From Reinekea blandensis MED297 (GTDB taxonomy: Bacteria; Pseudomonadota; Gammaproteobacteria; Pseudomonadales; Natronospirillaceae), in contig NZ_CH724150.1 of the NCBI RefSeq assembly GCF_000153185.1, positions 588,683-652,682 of the forward strand: DNA of 64,000 nt, in the 5' to 3' direction. The translations under genes were made by a program, and so were the position numbers. Below the pieces are notes generated by a model that was not told where the DNA came from, searched no databases, and saw only the letters and a list, made by a program, of their open reading frames with translations. This document shows, piece by piece, positions 39,078 to 49,748 of the stretch. The first letter of the stretch is position 1. Each line of letters starts with the position of its first letter.

Positions 39078-40595
39078 TCAGGCTTCGTCGTTATGCAAAT
39101 CAACCAAGGAGGAGTCGGCCGTGGCCGTTTTCTGCTTGGAATCGTCATTCCGGCGAGCTTCCAACGCATCCAGATAGGCCTGATCGACGTCTCCGGTTAT
39201 GTAACAGCCATCAAAAACCGAACAGTCGAAATCGTGTACATCCGACTTTTTCGTCTGTGTTGCACGTTTGAGATCGTCCAGATCCTGATATACCAGCCAA
39301 TCAGCACCGATGGATTCGCAAATCTGCTCGGTTGTCCGACCATGTGCAATCAGCTCTTTGGCCGCAGGCATGTCAATGCCATACACGTTCGGATACTTCA
39401 CCTCAGGTGCTGCCGAGGCAAAATACACCTTGTTGGCGCCGGCATCGCGGGCCATCTCGATAATCTCGTTACATGTCGTGCCCCGTACAATGGAGTCATC
39501 AACCAGCAAAACGTTTTTACCTTTAAACTCCAGACTGATGGCATTCAACTTTTGACGGACTGACTTCTTCCGCTGGGTCTGACCGGGCATGATGAACGTA
39601 CGACCGATATACCGGTTCTTCATAAACCCTTCCCGGAAGTTCACTCCCAGTCGGTTCGCCAGTTGCAGGGCTGACGTACGGCTGGTGTCCGGAATCGGGA
39701 TTACGACATCAATATCGTGATCGGGCCGTAACGCCAGAATCTTATCCGCCAGCGCATCACCCATCCGTAATCTTGCTTTGTAAACAGAAATACCGTCAAT
39801 AATCGAGTCAGGACGGGCAAAATAGACATACTCAAACATGCACGGCGTTTTGCCGGTCTCTTCTGCGCACTGTTGAATGTGCAGTTCGCCTTGCGCGTCT
39901 ATATAAACGGCTTCGCCGGGTGCAACATCGTCGATCATGTCAAAACCGATCACATCCAGCGCCACACTCTCCGAGGCGACCATGTACTCAGTAGCACCAT
40001 TCGCAGCAGTCCGTTTGCCATAGACCAGCGGGCGAATGCCATTGGGATCACGAAACGCCACCATGCCTAAGCCACTGATCATCGCCACGACACCGTAAGC
40101 GCCTCGACAACGACGGTGAACACCCCGTACCGCTGCAAACATATCTTCGGCCTTAGGTTTCAGCTTACCCAACATCTGCAACTCGTGTGCAAAGACATTG
40201 AGTAACACCTCGGAGTCTGAAGTGGTGTTCACATGACGTAAATCGGACTGAAAAACCGCTCGGTTTAACTCTTCTGAGTTGGTCAGATTACCGTTGTGCG
40301 CCAACACAATGCCGTAAGGCGAGTTAACATAAAACGGCTGGCTTTCTGCCGTGCTGCTGGTACCGGCTGTCGGGTATCGCACATGACCGATACCGATGTT
40401 GCCAACCAGCGACTGCATGTGGCGCTGATGAAAAACATCTCGCACCAGCCCATTGCTTTTTCGCAGATAAAATTTGCCATCCTGCTCGGTCACAATACCC
40501 GCGGCGTCCTGACCGCGATGCTGCAATACTGTTAATGCGTCGTACAACAACTGATTGACCGGGGCCTGTCCGGTAATACCGACAACACCACACAT
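39078..40595 (-). CDS. purF: Amidophosphoribosyltransferase
   Basis: A 505-residue enzyme of the first step of purine synthesis. The N-terminal Cys2 (MCGVVGI) is the glutaminase nucleophile, with no propeptide. The phosphoribosyl site is [11 protein letters not shown]. It is the last gene of the cvpA-purF pair, 3 bp after cvpA. The C-terminal 80 residues are charged and run past the catalytic core. Confidence 0.97.
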   Translation of the reverse strand: MCGVVGITGQAPVNQLLYDALTVLQHRGQDAAGIVTEQDGKFYLRKSNGLVRDVFHQRHMQSLVGNIGIGHVRYPTAGTSSTAESQPFYVNSPYGIVLAHNGNLTNSEELNRAVFQSDLRHVNTTSDSEVLLNVFAHELQMLGKLKPKAEDMFAAVRGVHRRCRGAYGVVAMISGLGMVAFRDPNGIRPLVYGKRTAANGATEYMVASESVALDVIGFDMIDDVAPGEAVYIDAQGELHIQQCAEETGKTPCMFEYVYFARPDSIIDGISVYKARLRMGDALADKILALRPDHDIDVVIPIPDTSRTSALQLANRLGVNFREGFMKNRYIGRTFIMPGQTQRKKSVRQKLNAISLEFKGKNVLLVDDSIVRGTTCNEIIEMARDAGANKVYFASAAPEVKYPNVYGIDMPAAKELIAHGRTTEQICESIGADWLVYQDLDDLKRATQTKKSDVHDFDCSVFDGCYITGDVDQAYLDALEARRNDDSKQKTATADSSLVDLHNDEA

Positions 40596-40597
40596 AG

Positions 40598-41089
40598 TTA
40601 CTCTCCTCCAACCGACAGAATGGCACCGGATGCTTTATGAATGTTTTCACCGGTCCAACGTATTACCGGCTCGAAATAAGGAATGAGGACCGAGTCCTGC
40701 CAGAACTGATCCAATGCAAAGAGTTTCCCGAGCGCCAACACAGCGACCACGATGATAATTCCGCGCAGCAACCCAAAGACCACGCCTAAGGCCCGATCGG
40801 TTCCGGTCAGTCCGGTCATGCGAACAAACTCGCCGAGAAGATGATTGATCAGTGATCCCACAATCAGGGTGGCAAGGAACAGGATAATGAACGATGCGGT
40901 ATAGCGATGAGCCTCGTCCGCCAACCAGCCCGTCAGCAACGAAGCGAGGTTGTCACTGAACAGTCGGGCAATCACCAAAGCGGCCACCCAAGAAGCAAGG
41001 GACATCGCTTCTTTGGTAAAGCCACGCCGGATACTGATTAATGCGGAAACTAAAAGAATGCCGAGAATTGCCCAATCTAAGAAAATCAT
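40598..41089 (-). CDS. cvpA: CvpA family membrane protein
   Basis: A 163-residue inner-membrane protein with four hydrophobic segments and the N-terminal [20 protein letters not shown]. In E. coli cvpA precedes purF and is linked to colicin V production and bile resistance. Here it is also directly upstream of purF. Confidence 0.95.
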   Translation of the reverse strand: MIFLDWAILGILLVSALISIRRGFTKEAMSLASWVAALVIARLFSDNLASLLTGWLADEAHRYTASFIILFLATLIVGSLINHLLGEFVRMTGLTGTDRALGVVFGLLRGIIIVVAVLALGKLFALDQFWQDSVLIPYFEPVIRWTGENIHKASGAILSVGGE

Positions 41090-41157
41090 GACGGTACCGA
41101 AGTCGTAAACGCGCGCATTCTATCAGGAATGCTCTTTTTGTGAATATTTTTCATAAG

Positions 41158-41178
41158 ACCTGACCAATTGATCAGGTC
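41158..41178 (-). terminator. Weak hairpin after dedD
   Basis: The inverted repeat acctga / tcaggt with an 8-base loop lies in the 108-bp gap between dedD and cvpA. On the minus strand there is no good T run, so it may only be a structured leader. Confidence 0.3.
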
Positions 41179-41197
41179 AGAGTAAGCGAACCATGAA

Positions 41198-41728
41198 TCA
41201 GGAGTCGTCACGGTAACGGACCACTAACCCCTGCTCTCCGAACTCCTGTTTCAAAACCGTTTTTAAAGCATTGGCGTCGGATTTCTCCGTTAACGGCCCT
41301 ACAAACACCTGAGTAAAGACCGATCCATCGGACAGCAGTTTTTCGCGAACATATACCTGGTAATCTGCGGCCCTTAACCGATCACGAAACACCGTTGCTT
41401 TGCCGGGGTCACGAAAGCTGGCAATTTGAACACTCCAGAGATCCACAGGTTGCTCGACGCTCGGCGTCGATTCTGGTTCGGGCTCAGCAGGCGTGTCCGC
41501 CTCGATGACAAAACCGGGAGACTGAGCGTCCGGTAAAGGTGGCAACTCAGTTTGATCCGCTTCAACCGTGCGAATATGGGTCAAATCAGGGCGTTTGGGT
41601 TGTGGCGGAATGTTGGTGATTTTTTCTGGAATACGCCCTTCCCCATCCAGTAAAACCGGGGCAATGAGTAAAACAAAGGCGGCTAAGACCAAAATACCCA
41701 CCAAACGCTGCTGCAGTGACCGTTCCAC
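41198..41728 (-). CDS. dedD: SPOR domain protein (DedD-like)
   Basis: A 176-residue division-associated protein with one N-terminal membrane segment (about 8-27), a Pro/Glu-rich linker and a C-terminal SPOR domain (about 95-170, DLWSVQIASFRDPGKATVF) that binds denuded peptidoglycan at the septum. It starts directly after the folC stop. Confidence 0.92.
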   Translation of the reverse strand: MERSLQQRLVGILVLAAFVLLIAPVLLDGEGRIPEKITNIPPQPKRPDLTHIRTVEADQTELPPLPDAQSPGFVIEADTPAEPEPESTPSVEQPVDLWSVQIASFRDPGKATVFRDRLRAADYQVYVREKLLSDGSVFTQVFVGPLTEKSDANALKTVLKQEFGEQGLVVRYRDDS

Positions 41729-42934
41729 TCACTTCTCCAAAAAATCCATCGCGGCGCAAACGGTATAAAAAGAACCGCCAATAAACAAGGGCTCTCCGGG
41801 ATGTTCACGATCCAGGACCGCCATCAGCTCTTCGATCGTATCAGCCTGACACAGCACCGGTTGTGTTGTTCGGTCACCCAGCGCTTGTGCCGTCAGGCCT
41901 CTGGGGACATTAAGACTCACAGTACTGAGACTTAACATAGCCGGCTGCAATGCCCGGATAAAACCATCACTGTCCTTATCGGCCAGCATCCCGAGGGCCA
42001 CATGAAAACGCTCAGGCAGCAACTGACTGGCAATATATGCAGCTGCATGAGGGTTGTGCCCAACATCGACAATCACCCGACGACCTTGATGTTGAAACGA
42101 CTGCAGACGACCCGGCACCGAGAGCGCCTGCAAAACCGATGCGCACTCTTCGACCGGTAAAGACCAGGGTGACAGGGCGAAGGCTTGCAAGGCCGCGGCG
42201 GCATTCGCCCGTGGCAAACCCAGCGCTGATTGACGTGTTTCACCGGTTTTCCAGTACAGCCGGTCATTGTTGAGACCATGCTCTTGTCCAAATGGATAAA
42301 GCTCAGCACCGACAGATTGGGCCGTGTTGAGCACAGACTCAGGGACTTCCGAGCCAAGCACCAAGGGCCGCCCCGTTCGACAGATACCGGCTTTTTCCCG
42401 ACCGATCTCTTCCAACGTATCACCCAGAAAACCCTGATGGTCCAGGCCCACGTTGGTTACCACGGCGATGTCAGGATCGATCAGATTAACCGCGTCTAAC
42501 CGTCCTCCCAGACCAATCTCCAGCACCCAGGCGTCCAACTGCTCATGCTCAAAGACCCAGAACGCCGCCAATGTGGTGTATTCGAAGTAAGATAGTGAAA
42601 CGTCACCGCGGGCTTGTTCAACGGCCTGGAAAGCTTCAACCAATAGCTGATCGGCAACCGGTTCATTATTGATGCGTATGCGTTCGTTGAATCGAAACAG
42701 ATGAGGTGACGTATACAGCCCAACCTTTGCTCCGGCGCTCTGACAAAGCGCAGCAATGGCAGCACTGGTGGTGCCTTTGCCATTGGTACCGGCCACGGTC
42801 ATTACGGTTGGCGGGGTCTTTTGCAGAAGCTCGGTGGCGACGCGTTTCAGGCGTTCGAGACCCAGTTCAATTTCGGTAGGATGAATGGCTTCGATGTACC
42901 GAAGCCATTCATTAAGATCAGTCGATCGGTGCAT
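41729..42934 (-). CDS. folC: Bifunctional folylpolyglutamate/dihydrofolate synthase
   Basis: A 401-residue Mur-ligase-family enzyme that adds glutamates to folates. The ATP-binding P-loop is [11 protein letters not shown] (about 46-56), with later conserved YFEYTT and DVGHNPHA. The ATG at 42934 lies within the accD reading frame, so translation is coupled. The alternative TTG at 42940 is less likely. Confidence 0.95.
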   Translation of the reverse strand: MHRSTDLNEWLRYIEAIHPTEIELGLERLKRVATELLQKTPPTVMTVAGTNGKGTTSAAIAALCQSAGAKVGLYTSPHLFRFNERIRINNEPVADQLLVEAFQAVEQARGDVSLSYFEYTTLAAFWVFEHEQLDAWVLEIGLGGRLDAVNLIDPDIAVVTNVGLDHQGFLGDTLEEIGREKAGICRTGRPLVLGSEVPESVLNTAQSVGAELYPFGQEHGLNNDRLYWKTGETRQSALGLPRANAAAALQAFALSPWSLPVEECASVLQALSVPGRLQSFQHQGRRVIVDVGHNPHAAAYIASQLLPERFHVALGMLADKDSDGFIRALQPAMLSLSTVSLNVPRGLTAQALGDRTTQPVLCQADTIEELMAVLDREHPGEPLFIGGSFYTVCAAMDFLEK

Positions 42935-43781
42935 GAACAAACTTTTTCAATAAGCCTGCCAGCTTTGGCCGGAGGTCATGACGGCGCACAATCATGTCCA
43001 CCGCGCCTTTTTCCATCAGGAACTCACTGCGCTGAAAGCCCTCTGGCAACTTCTCTCGGACTGTCTGCTCAATGACACGGGGACCGGCAAAGCCAATCAG
43101 AGCGTTCGGTTCCGCGACATTTACGTCACCCAGCAAGGCTAAAGAAGCCGACACGCCACCAAAACAAGGGTCCAACATCACTGAAATGTAAGGCACCCCT
43201 TCCTGCTTCAGTTTTTCCAAAGCCGCACTGGTTTTGGACATCTGCATTAATGAAAACAGGGCTTCCTGCATACGTGCACCGCCCGATGTGGCAAAACATA
43301 CAAATGGAACACGACGTGACAACGCCTGATTGGCCGCTTGTACGAACTTCTCGCCAACCACAGCGCCCATGGAACCGCCCATGAAGTTAAAGTCGAAAGC
43401 CGCAACAACGACGGGCAACCCTTCTACCGTTCCGGACATCGCCACCAGTGCATCGTTTTCACCGGTTTGTTTTTGAGCAGCGGTTAAGCGATCTTTATAA
43501 CGCTTACTGTCACGAAACTTCAGCCGATCTTCCGGCGCGACCTGAGCGGCAATTTCTTCACGCCCTTCACTGTCTAGAAACATATCCAAACGACGTCGAG
43601 CGCCAATGCGCATGTGATGATCACATTTCGGACAGACATCCAGATTCTTTTCAAGTTCGGGCCGATACAGTACGGCACTGCACTTCGGACACTTTTTCCA
43701 GAGCCCTTCCGGTACGTTCGAACGGCCTTTGGCATCGGATCGAATAATCGATGGAACGATTTTCTCCAACCAACTGCTCAT
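42918..43781 (-). CDS. accD: Acetyl-CoA carboxylase carboxyltransferase beta subunit
   Basis: A 287-residue subunit that carries the N-terminal four-cysteine zinc ribbon (CPKCSAVLY and CPKCDHHM, about 31-55) and the carboxyltransferase core ([16 protein letters not shown]). It works with AccA, AccB and AccC to make malonyl-CoA. It is the upstream partner of folC in the conserved operon. Confidence 0.97.
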   Translation of the reverse strand: MSSWLEKIVPSIIRSDAKGRSNVPEGLWKKCPKCSAVLYRPELEKNLDVCPKCDHHMRIGARRRLDMFLDSEGREEIAAQVAPEDRLKFRDSKRYKDRLTAAQKQTGENDALVAMSGTVEGLPVVVAAFDFNFMGGSMGAVVGEKFVQAANQALSRRVPFVCFATSGGARMQEALFSLMQMSKTSAALEKLKQEGVPYISVMLDPCFGGVSASLALLGDVNVAEPNALIGFAGPRVIEQTVREKLPEGFQRSEFLMEKGAVDMIVRRHDLRPKLAGLLKKFVHAPID

Positions 43782-43864
43782 ATTGTCCCCATCTTGGTGT
43801 ATTGGTTCACGATCTATTATCTATGAATCTTGCCTGTTGTTTTACAACCGCGCAACGGACACAC

Positions 43865-44512
43865 TTATGAACTATTTTCACGGACCCACCCATCCGCACG
43901 GCGCACTTCACGGATAAAGGCGTCCATTCGCTCGGGCGACTTAACCCCCTTGGAGACCTCTATACCGCCGCTGACGTCCACTGCATAGGGTTTAATTGAG
44001 GACACCGCTTCATAAACATTGTCCGGTGCTAAGCCACCTGCCAAAAACAGTTTTGGCGCGATTGAAACGGGAATCAAGCCCCAGTCAAACGCCTGCCCGG
44101 TACCACCCGGTTGACCCTTCACATAGGCATCCAGCAGCAATCCATCGGCTTCCTGATGTTGTGCGCATGCACTTGTTAACTGTTGCTCGTCTTTCACGCG
44201 GATTGCTTTCAGATAGCGCGTACCGAATTGCTGACAATAGTCGTGCGATTCATCCCCATGAAACTGAATCAGGTCGGCACGAGCTTCGCTCACCACTTCA
44301 CGGACATAACCGGCATCGGCGTTAACAAATAACGTGACAACCGACACCCCCGGGGTGACCGCACTGACCAATGATTGAACATGCTCAATCGTGACAGAAC
44401 GCGGACTGGGTGGGTAAAACACCATGCCGATCAGATCAGCCCCCAACTCACAGGCGCTTTTTACGTCTTCGGCCCGAGTCATGCCACACATTTTAATACG
44501 GGTTTGCTTCAT
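43865..44512 (-). CDS. trpF: Phosphoribosylanthranilate isomerase
   Basis: A 215-residue TIM barrel enzyme of tryptophan synthesis. The N-terminal IKMCGMTRAED holds the catalytic Cys and later DVSGGIEVSKGVKS the phosphate site. It is 3 bp after truA; this truA-trpF-accD arrangement is typical of Pseudomonas-like genomes. Confidence 0.96.
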   Translation of the reverse strand: MKQTRIKMCGMTRAEDVKSACELGADLIGMVFYPPSPRSVTIEHVQSLVSAVTPGVSVVTLFVNADAGYVREVVSEARADLIQFHGDESHDYCQQFGTRYLKAIRVKDEQQLTSACAQHQEADGLLLDAYVKGQPGGTGQAFDWGLIPVSIAPKLFLAGGLAPDNVYEAVSSIKPYAVDVSGGIEVSKGVKSPERMDAFIREVRRADGWVRENSS

Positions 44513-44515
44513 AAT

Positions 44516-45376
44516 TTACACCGGGTCAAATAAGGACGTACTCGTCGACAAAATCGGCGAGAGAAAAGCGGGACCAGGATCTGCACTTGGCAAATCGCCA
44601 ACATTGTAAGACGCTCGGACAAAGTACAGCCCGTTACCTTTTGCCGTCACACCGCCACGACGCCGGTCTTTATAATTTAGGACATCGGACGCCCAGTCAA
44701 CGGGTTTTCGTCCACGCCCGATCGGCAACATCACACCGACCAGATTGCGCACCATATGATGCAAAAAGCCATCGGCGCGCGCTTGAATCACAATAAACTC
44801 ACCAAATCGCGCGACTGTCAGCTCTCTGAGTGTTCGTACCGGTGAGTGGGCCTGACATTCGGCCGCACGAAAAGAACTGAAATCGTGTGTTCCCAGCAAT
44901 CGATTGGCCGCTTGCTGCATCAGGCCAACGTCTAGTTCGTATTGCTCCCAGGTAGTAACTTCGTGTAACAAAGCAGATTTGACCCAATTATTGTGGATGA
45001 TAAAGCGATAAGCACGTTCCTGCGCAGAAAAACGGGCATGAAAATGCTCATCCACCTGAGTCACCCATTTCACCGATATGTCGTCCGGTAAGCGGCCATT
45101 AATCCCCATTTTCCAACCATAGTCGCTGCGCTGAGCACGGGTATCGAAGTGGACGATCTGGTTCGTCGCATGGACGCCCGCATCCGTACGACCAGCCACA
45201 ATTGTAGACACCGGTTCATCCGCCACCTTCGCTATGGCCGCTTCGAGCGCCGCCTGTATCGTTGATACGCCGCTTTTTTGAATCTGCCAACCATGAAAAG
45301 CGGTACCCTTATATTCAAGGCACAGAACTATCCGATGATGATCGGTTGGTCTTAAAAACGGGAAAACTTCACTCAT
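44516..45376 (-). CDS. truA: tRNA pseudouridine(38-40) synthase
   Basis: A 286-residue enzyme that makes pseudouridine in the tRNA anticodon stem. The catalytic Asp is in AGRTDAGVHA (near residue 63), with later MVRNLVGVM. The C-terminal 25 residues extend beyond the usual E. coli length. It is transcribed after fimV, separated by a terminator. Confidence 0.96.
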   Translation of the reverse strand: MSEVFPFLRPTDHHRIVLCLEYKGTAFHGWQIQKSGVSTIQAALEAAIAKVADEPVSTIVAGRTDAGVHATNQIVHFDTRAQRSDYGWKMGINGRLPDDISVKWVTQVDEHFHARFSAQERAYRFIIHNNWVKSALLHEVTTWEQYELDVGLMQQAANRLLGTHDFSSFRAAECQAHSPVRTLRELTVARFGEFIVIQARADGFLHHMVRNLVGVMLPIGRGRKPVDWASDVLNYKDRRRGGVTAKGNGLYFVRASYNVGDLPSADPGPAFLSPILSTSTSLFDPV

Positions 45377-45393
45377 ACACTGACCACTAAACT

Positions 45394-45418
45394 AAAAAAG
45401 CCGCCCGTGGGCGGCTTT
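45394..45418. terminator. Terminator between fimV and truA
   Basis: The stem aaagccgccc / gggcggcttt with a 4-base loop, bidirectional, 25 bp after the fimV stop. Confidence 0.85.
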
Positions 45419-45442
45419 AACCAAATCAAGAGCACTCGCTCA

Positions 45443-48256
45443 TCAAAGCTGCGACATCAACTCCTGAGCCTGAGCTTTCTGCTCATCATTACCCTCTACA
45501 GCAACTTCTTCGAGAATGTCACGAGCACCATCTTTATCATCCATTTCGATGTAAGCCCGGGCAAGATCCAGCTTGGTACTGGCTTCATCGTTACCGGATA
45601 AGAAATCAAACTCATCGTCTTCCAGGTCTGCATCGCTGTCGAGGGAGTCAGCCAGCTGAGACAGCGCATCACCATCATCGGTTGATTCAGCTGCCGCAGG
45701 CGCAAAGGAATCCTCAACTTCGAAATCCAGGTCCGCATCTGGCTCGCCCGATTCAACCGAAGGCATGTCCAAATCGTCCGCGCTCTCGATATCCAAATCA
45801 AGACCGGTATCATCCAACTCCAAGGTTGGTTCTTCGGTCGCTTCGGCAGTACTTGAAGAATCTAACTCTTCAACACCACTCAGATCCAGATCGTCGTCTT
45901 CCAGACTCAACGACTCGTCGCCGAAATCCAGTGACTCCAGATCTGATTCCGATTCAGTGTCATCGGCATCTTCAAGATCCAGCGAAAAGTCTAAATCATT
46001 GTCACTTGCAGACTCGGTTTCGGCACCAAAATCTGTTGTTTCAAGGTCTAAGGATTCATCTTCTAAGCTGAAATCAAGATCACTGCTGTCCGATGCTGGG
46101 GTTTCCGTTTCCAAATCACCCAAATCCAAACTGAAATCTAAATCATCATCGGTGCTGGAGGCTTCGCTTTCCGGCATCGAGTAATCTGAATCTGAACTGT
46201 CGGAAGCAGTTTCGGTTGCGGGCTGATCATCAAGATCCATGGAGAAGTCTAGATCAGACGTCGTGCTGTCATTGACATCAGAGCCCAGGTCGAGATCGTC
46301 GCTGTCGTCCAGATCCATCGAAAAATCATCAAGATCATCGGTCAACTCAACTGAATCGCTGCTACCGGCAATCGGCAATTTCGCTCTGAGGTCTTCAACC
46401 TCACGCTGCTGATCAGAACTCAGCGCCAGGCGAGACTCCAACTCATTAAACGCATTTGAGTCACCTGTTTCCGCATACACTTCCAGAAGTTTGAGACCAA
46501 CGTCGCTACGATCCGGGTGTTCAGAAAACGCTTCTTTGAGCTTCTCTTCGGCTTGATCGTACTTCTGGTAGGCCATGTACATCTCAGCTTCGACCACCGC
46601 ATCCAGCGTTTCAGGCTCATCGGCGACCAAATCATCGTCGAAATCATCTTCAACATCCGCCAGAAGGTCTTCATCGAAATCGGCCGTTAGCTCATTGGTT
46701 TCGGTGAACACCGGCTCTTCTTGAGCATTGATCTCATCCAAGGTTTGATCACCGCCGGCGCGCTTACTGCGAATATAGAGCGGCACAAGGATCAACAACA
46801 ACAGGCCACCGCCGGTAATTGCCATATTAACGGTGCTGGCCATGACCCAATCCGAGGCTTTTCGCGACATGTCCTGAGCGAAACCGAGGATATTATCCAG
46901 CGTGGACTGTGGCGCTTGAGCAACTGGCTGCGGAGTCGGCTGTGGTTGAGGTTGCGGCTCTGGCTGCGCTGGTGTGCTGGCTTCGTTTGAGTCCGAGGTT
47001 GCAGGCATATCGGTTGCCGCAGCATCAGCACTCGGAGTTGTTTCTGCTGCACTGTCGGAAGCACTATCAGCAGGGGCCGTTGCGTCTTCAGCAGAGTCCT
47101 GTTCCTGACCCAATGCTTGCTGAACTTCGGCCAGATCGGAGTTCTGAACATCCAGCAACCGCTCCATTATTGCGATTTGCTCTTGAAGTTCACTGACGCG
47201 CGACTCTAACTCATCACGCTCACGTTCAAATTGATCGTTCAGCTCTTCAGCCACGGCCAACTGGTTTTGCAACTGATCGATGGTCGCCGCTGCTTCACCG
47301 GACGCTGTGGTGGAGCTGGAATCAGCATCGGCTGTCAGCTCAAGGTAACCGTCCGGATTCTTTTCAGCATCAGCCGATGGTAACGCTGAGGATGTTGAAT
47401 CGGTTGCCGACAACTGAACTTCTGAAGCTTCGTTGACAGGCGCACGCAGATTCGGGGCAGCACCCTGGTTTTGTGCCTGCACTTCGGCAATGGCTTCATC
47501 CAGGCTTCGAGTCGAAATCTGACGACCATCCGGCAAGGTTAAGACGCTGCCAGCTTTAACTCGGTTGATATTGTTACCAAGGAACGCTTCCGGATTCAGG
47601 TCCTGAATAGCAAGCATGACCTGCTGAGGGGAATAATTTCCACGTCCGGGTACCTTAAGTGCGATTTCCCACAGCGTGTCATTTCGCTGGACCCGATACT
47701 GGCCTTCCGGCAGATTATCTTCACGTGGTTCCACGGCAGGTGTCGTCGCAACGGTTTCAGTGGACTCAGCACCGGAAACCACCGTTGTCGTGACAAGATC
47801 AGAAGCCTGGTTGTTTGACGATGGTTCAACAACCAGCGCGTCCACGGATAAGCCGGTATCAAAGACCGGAGGGTCCAACAATACGGTGTATTCTTTCAGC
47901 AACCGACCGCCGGGCCAGTTTACTTCAACCAGAAAATTCAGAAACGGTTCACGAACCGCCTGACTGGTATTCAGGGTAATTACCGTTTTACCGGCTTCAT
48001 TTTCCCGAACTCGAAACTGAATATTGGAAAGGAAAAAACTGCGCTCAACGCCTGCCCGTCGAAAATCGTCGTTGCTTGCCAGAGTCGGCAGTATTTCTCC
48101 GGCCGTCAATCCCTGAAGCTGGATCAGTTCAATTTCGGCTTCCAGAGGGTCATTAAGGTTTGATTTGACTTCGATGTCACCCAACCCTAACCCAAATGCT
48201 GAGCCGATAAATGACATGACGGTCAGAAATACTACAAACGCCTGTTTTTTTACCAT
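45443..48256 (-). CDS. fimV: FimV-type peptidoglycan-binding (LysM) polar hub protein
   Basis: A 937-residue FimV-like inner-membrane protein. A signal peptide (MVKKQAFVVFLTVMSFIGSAFG) is followed by a periplasmic region with a LysM domain (around YRVQRNDTLWEIALKVPG, residues about 190-250), a coiled coil (about 330-380) and one transmembrane segment (near 495-515). The cytoplasmic tail is very acidic with TPR-like ends (about 565-600 and 895-935). The tail has six or so repeats of a DLDFSLDL-like motif. In Pseudomonas FimV organises polar signalling and type IV pili. Neighbours asd and truA agree with that lineage. Confidence 0.93.
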   Translation of the reverse strand: MVKKQAFVVFLTVMSFIGSAFGLGLGDIEVKSNLNDPLEAEIELIQLQGLTAGEILPTLASNDDFRRAGVERSFFLSNIQFRVRENEAGKTVITLNTSQAVREPFLNFLVEVNWPGGRLLKEYTVLLDPPVFDTGLSVDALVVEPSSNNQASDLVTTTVVSGAESTETVATTPAVEPREDNLPEGQYRVQRNDTLWEIALKVPGRGNYSPQQVMLAIQDLNPEAFLGNNINRVKAGSVLTLPDGRQISTRSLDEAIAEVQAQNQGAAPNLRAPVNEASEVQLSATDSTSSALPSADAEKNPDGYLELTADADSSSTTASGEAAATIDQLQNQLAVAEELNDQFERERDELESRVSELQEQIAIMERLLDVQNSDLAEVQQALGQEQDSAEDATAPADSASDSAAETTPSADAAATDMPATSDSNEASTPAQPEPQPQPQPTPQPVAQAPQSTLDNILGFAQDMSRKASDWVMASTVNMAITGGGLLLLILVPLYIRSKRAGGDQTLDEINAQEEPVFTETNELTADFDEDLLADVEDDFDDDLVADEPETLDAVVEAEMYMAYQKYDQAEEKLKEAFSEHPDRSDVGLKLLEVYAETGDSNAFNELESRLALSSDQQREVEDLRAKLPIAGSSDSVELTDDLDDFSMDLDDSDDLDLGSDVNDSTTSDLDFSMDLDDQPATETASDSSDSDYSMPESEASSTDDDLDFSLDLGDLETETPASDSSDLDFSLEDESLDLETTDFGAETESASDNDLDFSLDLEDADDTESESDLESLDFGDESLSLEDDDLDLSGVEELDSSSTAEATEEPTLELDDTGLDLDIESADDLDMPSVESGEPDADLDFEVEDSFAPAAAESTDDGDALSQLADSLDSDADLEDDEFDFLSGNDEASTKLDLARAYIEMDDKDGARDILEEVAVEGNDEQKAQAQELMSQL

Positions 48257-48354
48257 AATCCTTTTTCCCTATCTCCAATTTGACCATCAATGCCGAAGCT
48301 GAGAGCGTATTGAAGAGGAATCTCTTTTTTTATTAAACCGAAACGAGATTAAGT

Positions 48355-48368
48355 GAGAACCAGTTCTC
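48355..48368. promoter_or_regulatory. Palindrome upstream of fimV
   Basis: A 14-bp perfect palindrome (gagaaccagttctc) about 100 bp upstream of the fimV start. It is a possible repressor or activator site, with no family assigned. The rest of 48257-48518 shows only a probable promoter and AT-rich sequence. Confidence 0.4.
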
Positions 48369-48519
48369 ATTTAAGATCGCTACGACGAATTCAGCTGCAA
48401 CTAAATGTAGAAAGCACATTACAAACTGCGGCTAAGTATTATTTATAAAAGGACTTTTAGCAACTAGGGGGTGTCTCAACTTCCGGTTTTTATCGCCAAA
48501 ATTTGACACCGTACTCAGC

Positions 48520-48550
48520 AAAAAGGCGGCCCTATTGGACCGCCTTTTTA
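48520..48550. terminator. Terminator of the leuCDB-asd operon
   Basis: The stem aaaaaggcgg / ccgccttttt with a 10-base loop, flanked by A and T runs, 75 bp after the asd stop. Confidence 0.82.
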
Positions 48551-48625
48551 GACAAGCTTATGAAAAACAAAGATTTTTTTCCGAAAAATGGTCTAATCTT
48601 TGCCGAATGCACTGAATCAGCTTTT

Positions 48626-49747
48626 TTATTGAAGGTCGCCCTTCAAAATCGCCAGCATTCGCCGTAATGGCTCTGCTGCGCCCCACAAGAGCTGATCTCC
48701 GACAGTAAATGCACTAATATAGCCTTTACCCATGGTCAGTTCACGTACCCGACCGACCGGAATGTTCATCGTGCCGGTCACTTCGGCCGGCGTCAGTCGC
48801 TGCATACTCTGATCACGGTCATTCTCTACGTAGCTGACCCACTCATTAGCGCCATCAAGCAGCTGACCAATGGTTTCCAAAGAAACATCCTGCTTCAACT
48901 TAATGGTCATGGCCTGTGAATGGCACCGCATGGCACCAACACGTACACAAAGCCCATCGATCGGGACCGGTGAATCAGCTCGTCCCAGAATCTTGTTGGC
49001 TTCAACCTGTGCTTTCCATTCTTCTTTACTTTGACCCGAAGGCATGGCTTTGTCGATCCATGGAATCAGGCTGCCGGCCAACGGCACGCCAAATTGATCC
49101 GTCGGGTAGCCATCTGAGCGAATGTGCTCGGCGACAGTACGGTCAAGTTCCAGCACGGCACTCGCCGGGTCATCCAACAGAGACTGAGCCGACTGATGAA
49201 TCGAGCCCATCTGTGCAATCAGTTCGCGCATGTTCTTCGCACCGGCACCGGAAGCCGCCTGGTAGGTCATCGGTGAAACCCACTCAATGAGATTTTCTCG
49301 GAACAGTCCGTGCAGTCCGAGTAACATGAGGCTAACGGTACAGTTGCCACCAACAAAGGTCTTAACCCCCTGCTCAATGCCCTGATCAATTTGCGCTCGG
49401 TTGACCGGATCGAGAACGATGATGGAGTCATCCGCCATGCGCAGCGACGATGCCGCGTCGATCCAGTAACCATTCCAACCCTTATCACGTAACGGCTGAT
49501 AAACCTCAGAAGTATAATCGCCGCCCTGACAGGTAATGATTGCATCACAGGCCGCCAGTGCAGAAAGATCCGTCGCATCCTGCAGTACCGATGCACCCTG
49601 ACCCACATCTGGTGCCGCCTGACCTGTTTGACTGGTGGTAAAAAATACCGGCTCAATTCCATTAAAATCATTCTCTTCACGCAACCGCTGCATGAGCACT
49701 GAGCCGACCATTCCTCGCCAACCCACAAATCCTACTGTTAAAGACAT
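48626..49747 (-). CDS. asd: Aspartate-semialdehyde dehydrogenase
   Basis: A 373-residue enzyme of the lysine/threonine/methionine pathway. The nucleotide motif is [13 protein letters not shown] (N-terminal) and the catalytic Cys is in GNCTVSLML (near residue 136), which is the E. coli type. It is adjacent to leuB (1 bp) and most likely in the leu operon. Confidence 0.96.
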   Translation of the reverse strand: MSLTVGFVGWRGMVGSVLMQRLREENDFNGIEPVFFTTSQTGQAAPDVGQGASVLQDATDLSALAACDAIITCQGGDYTSEVYQPLRDKGWNGYWIDAASSLRMADDSIIVLDPVNRAQIDQGIEQGVKTFVGGNCTVSLMLLGLHGLFRENLIEWVSPMTYQAASGAGAKNMRELIAQMGSIHQSAQSLLDDPASAVLELDRTVAEHIRSDGYPTDQFGVPLAGSLIPWIDKAMPSGQSKEEWKAQVEANKILGRADSPVPIDGLCVRVGAMRCHSQAMTIKLKQDVSLETIGQLLDGANEWVSYVENDRDQSMQRLTPAEVTGTMNIPVGRVRELTMGKGYISAFTVGDQLLWGAAEPLRRMLAILKGDLQ

Positions 49748-49748
49748 A

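Noticed and set aside
45682-46184. Plus-strand frames rich in Ser or Arg opposite fimV
   Set aside because: They mirror the acidic codon pattern of fimV and are not coding.
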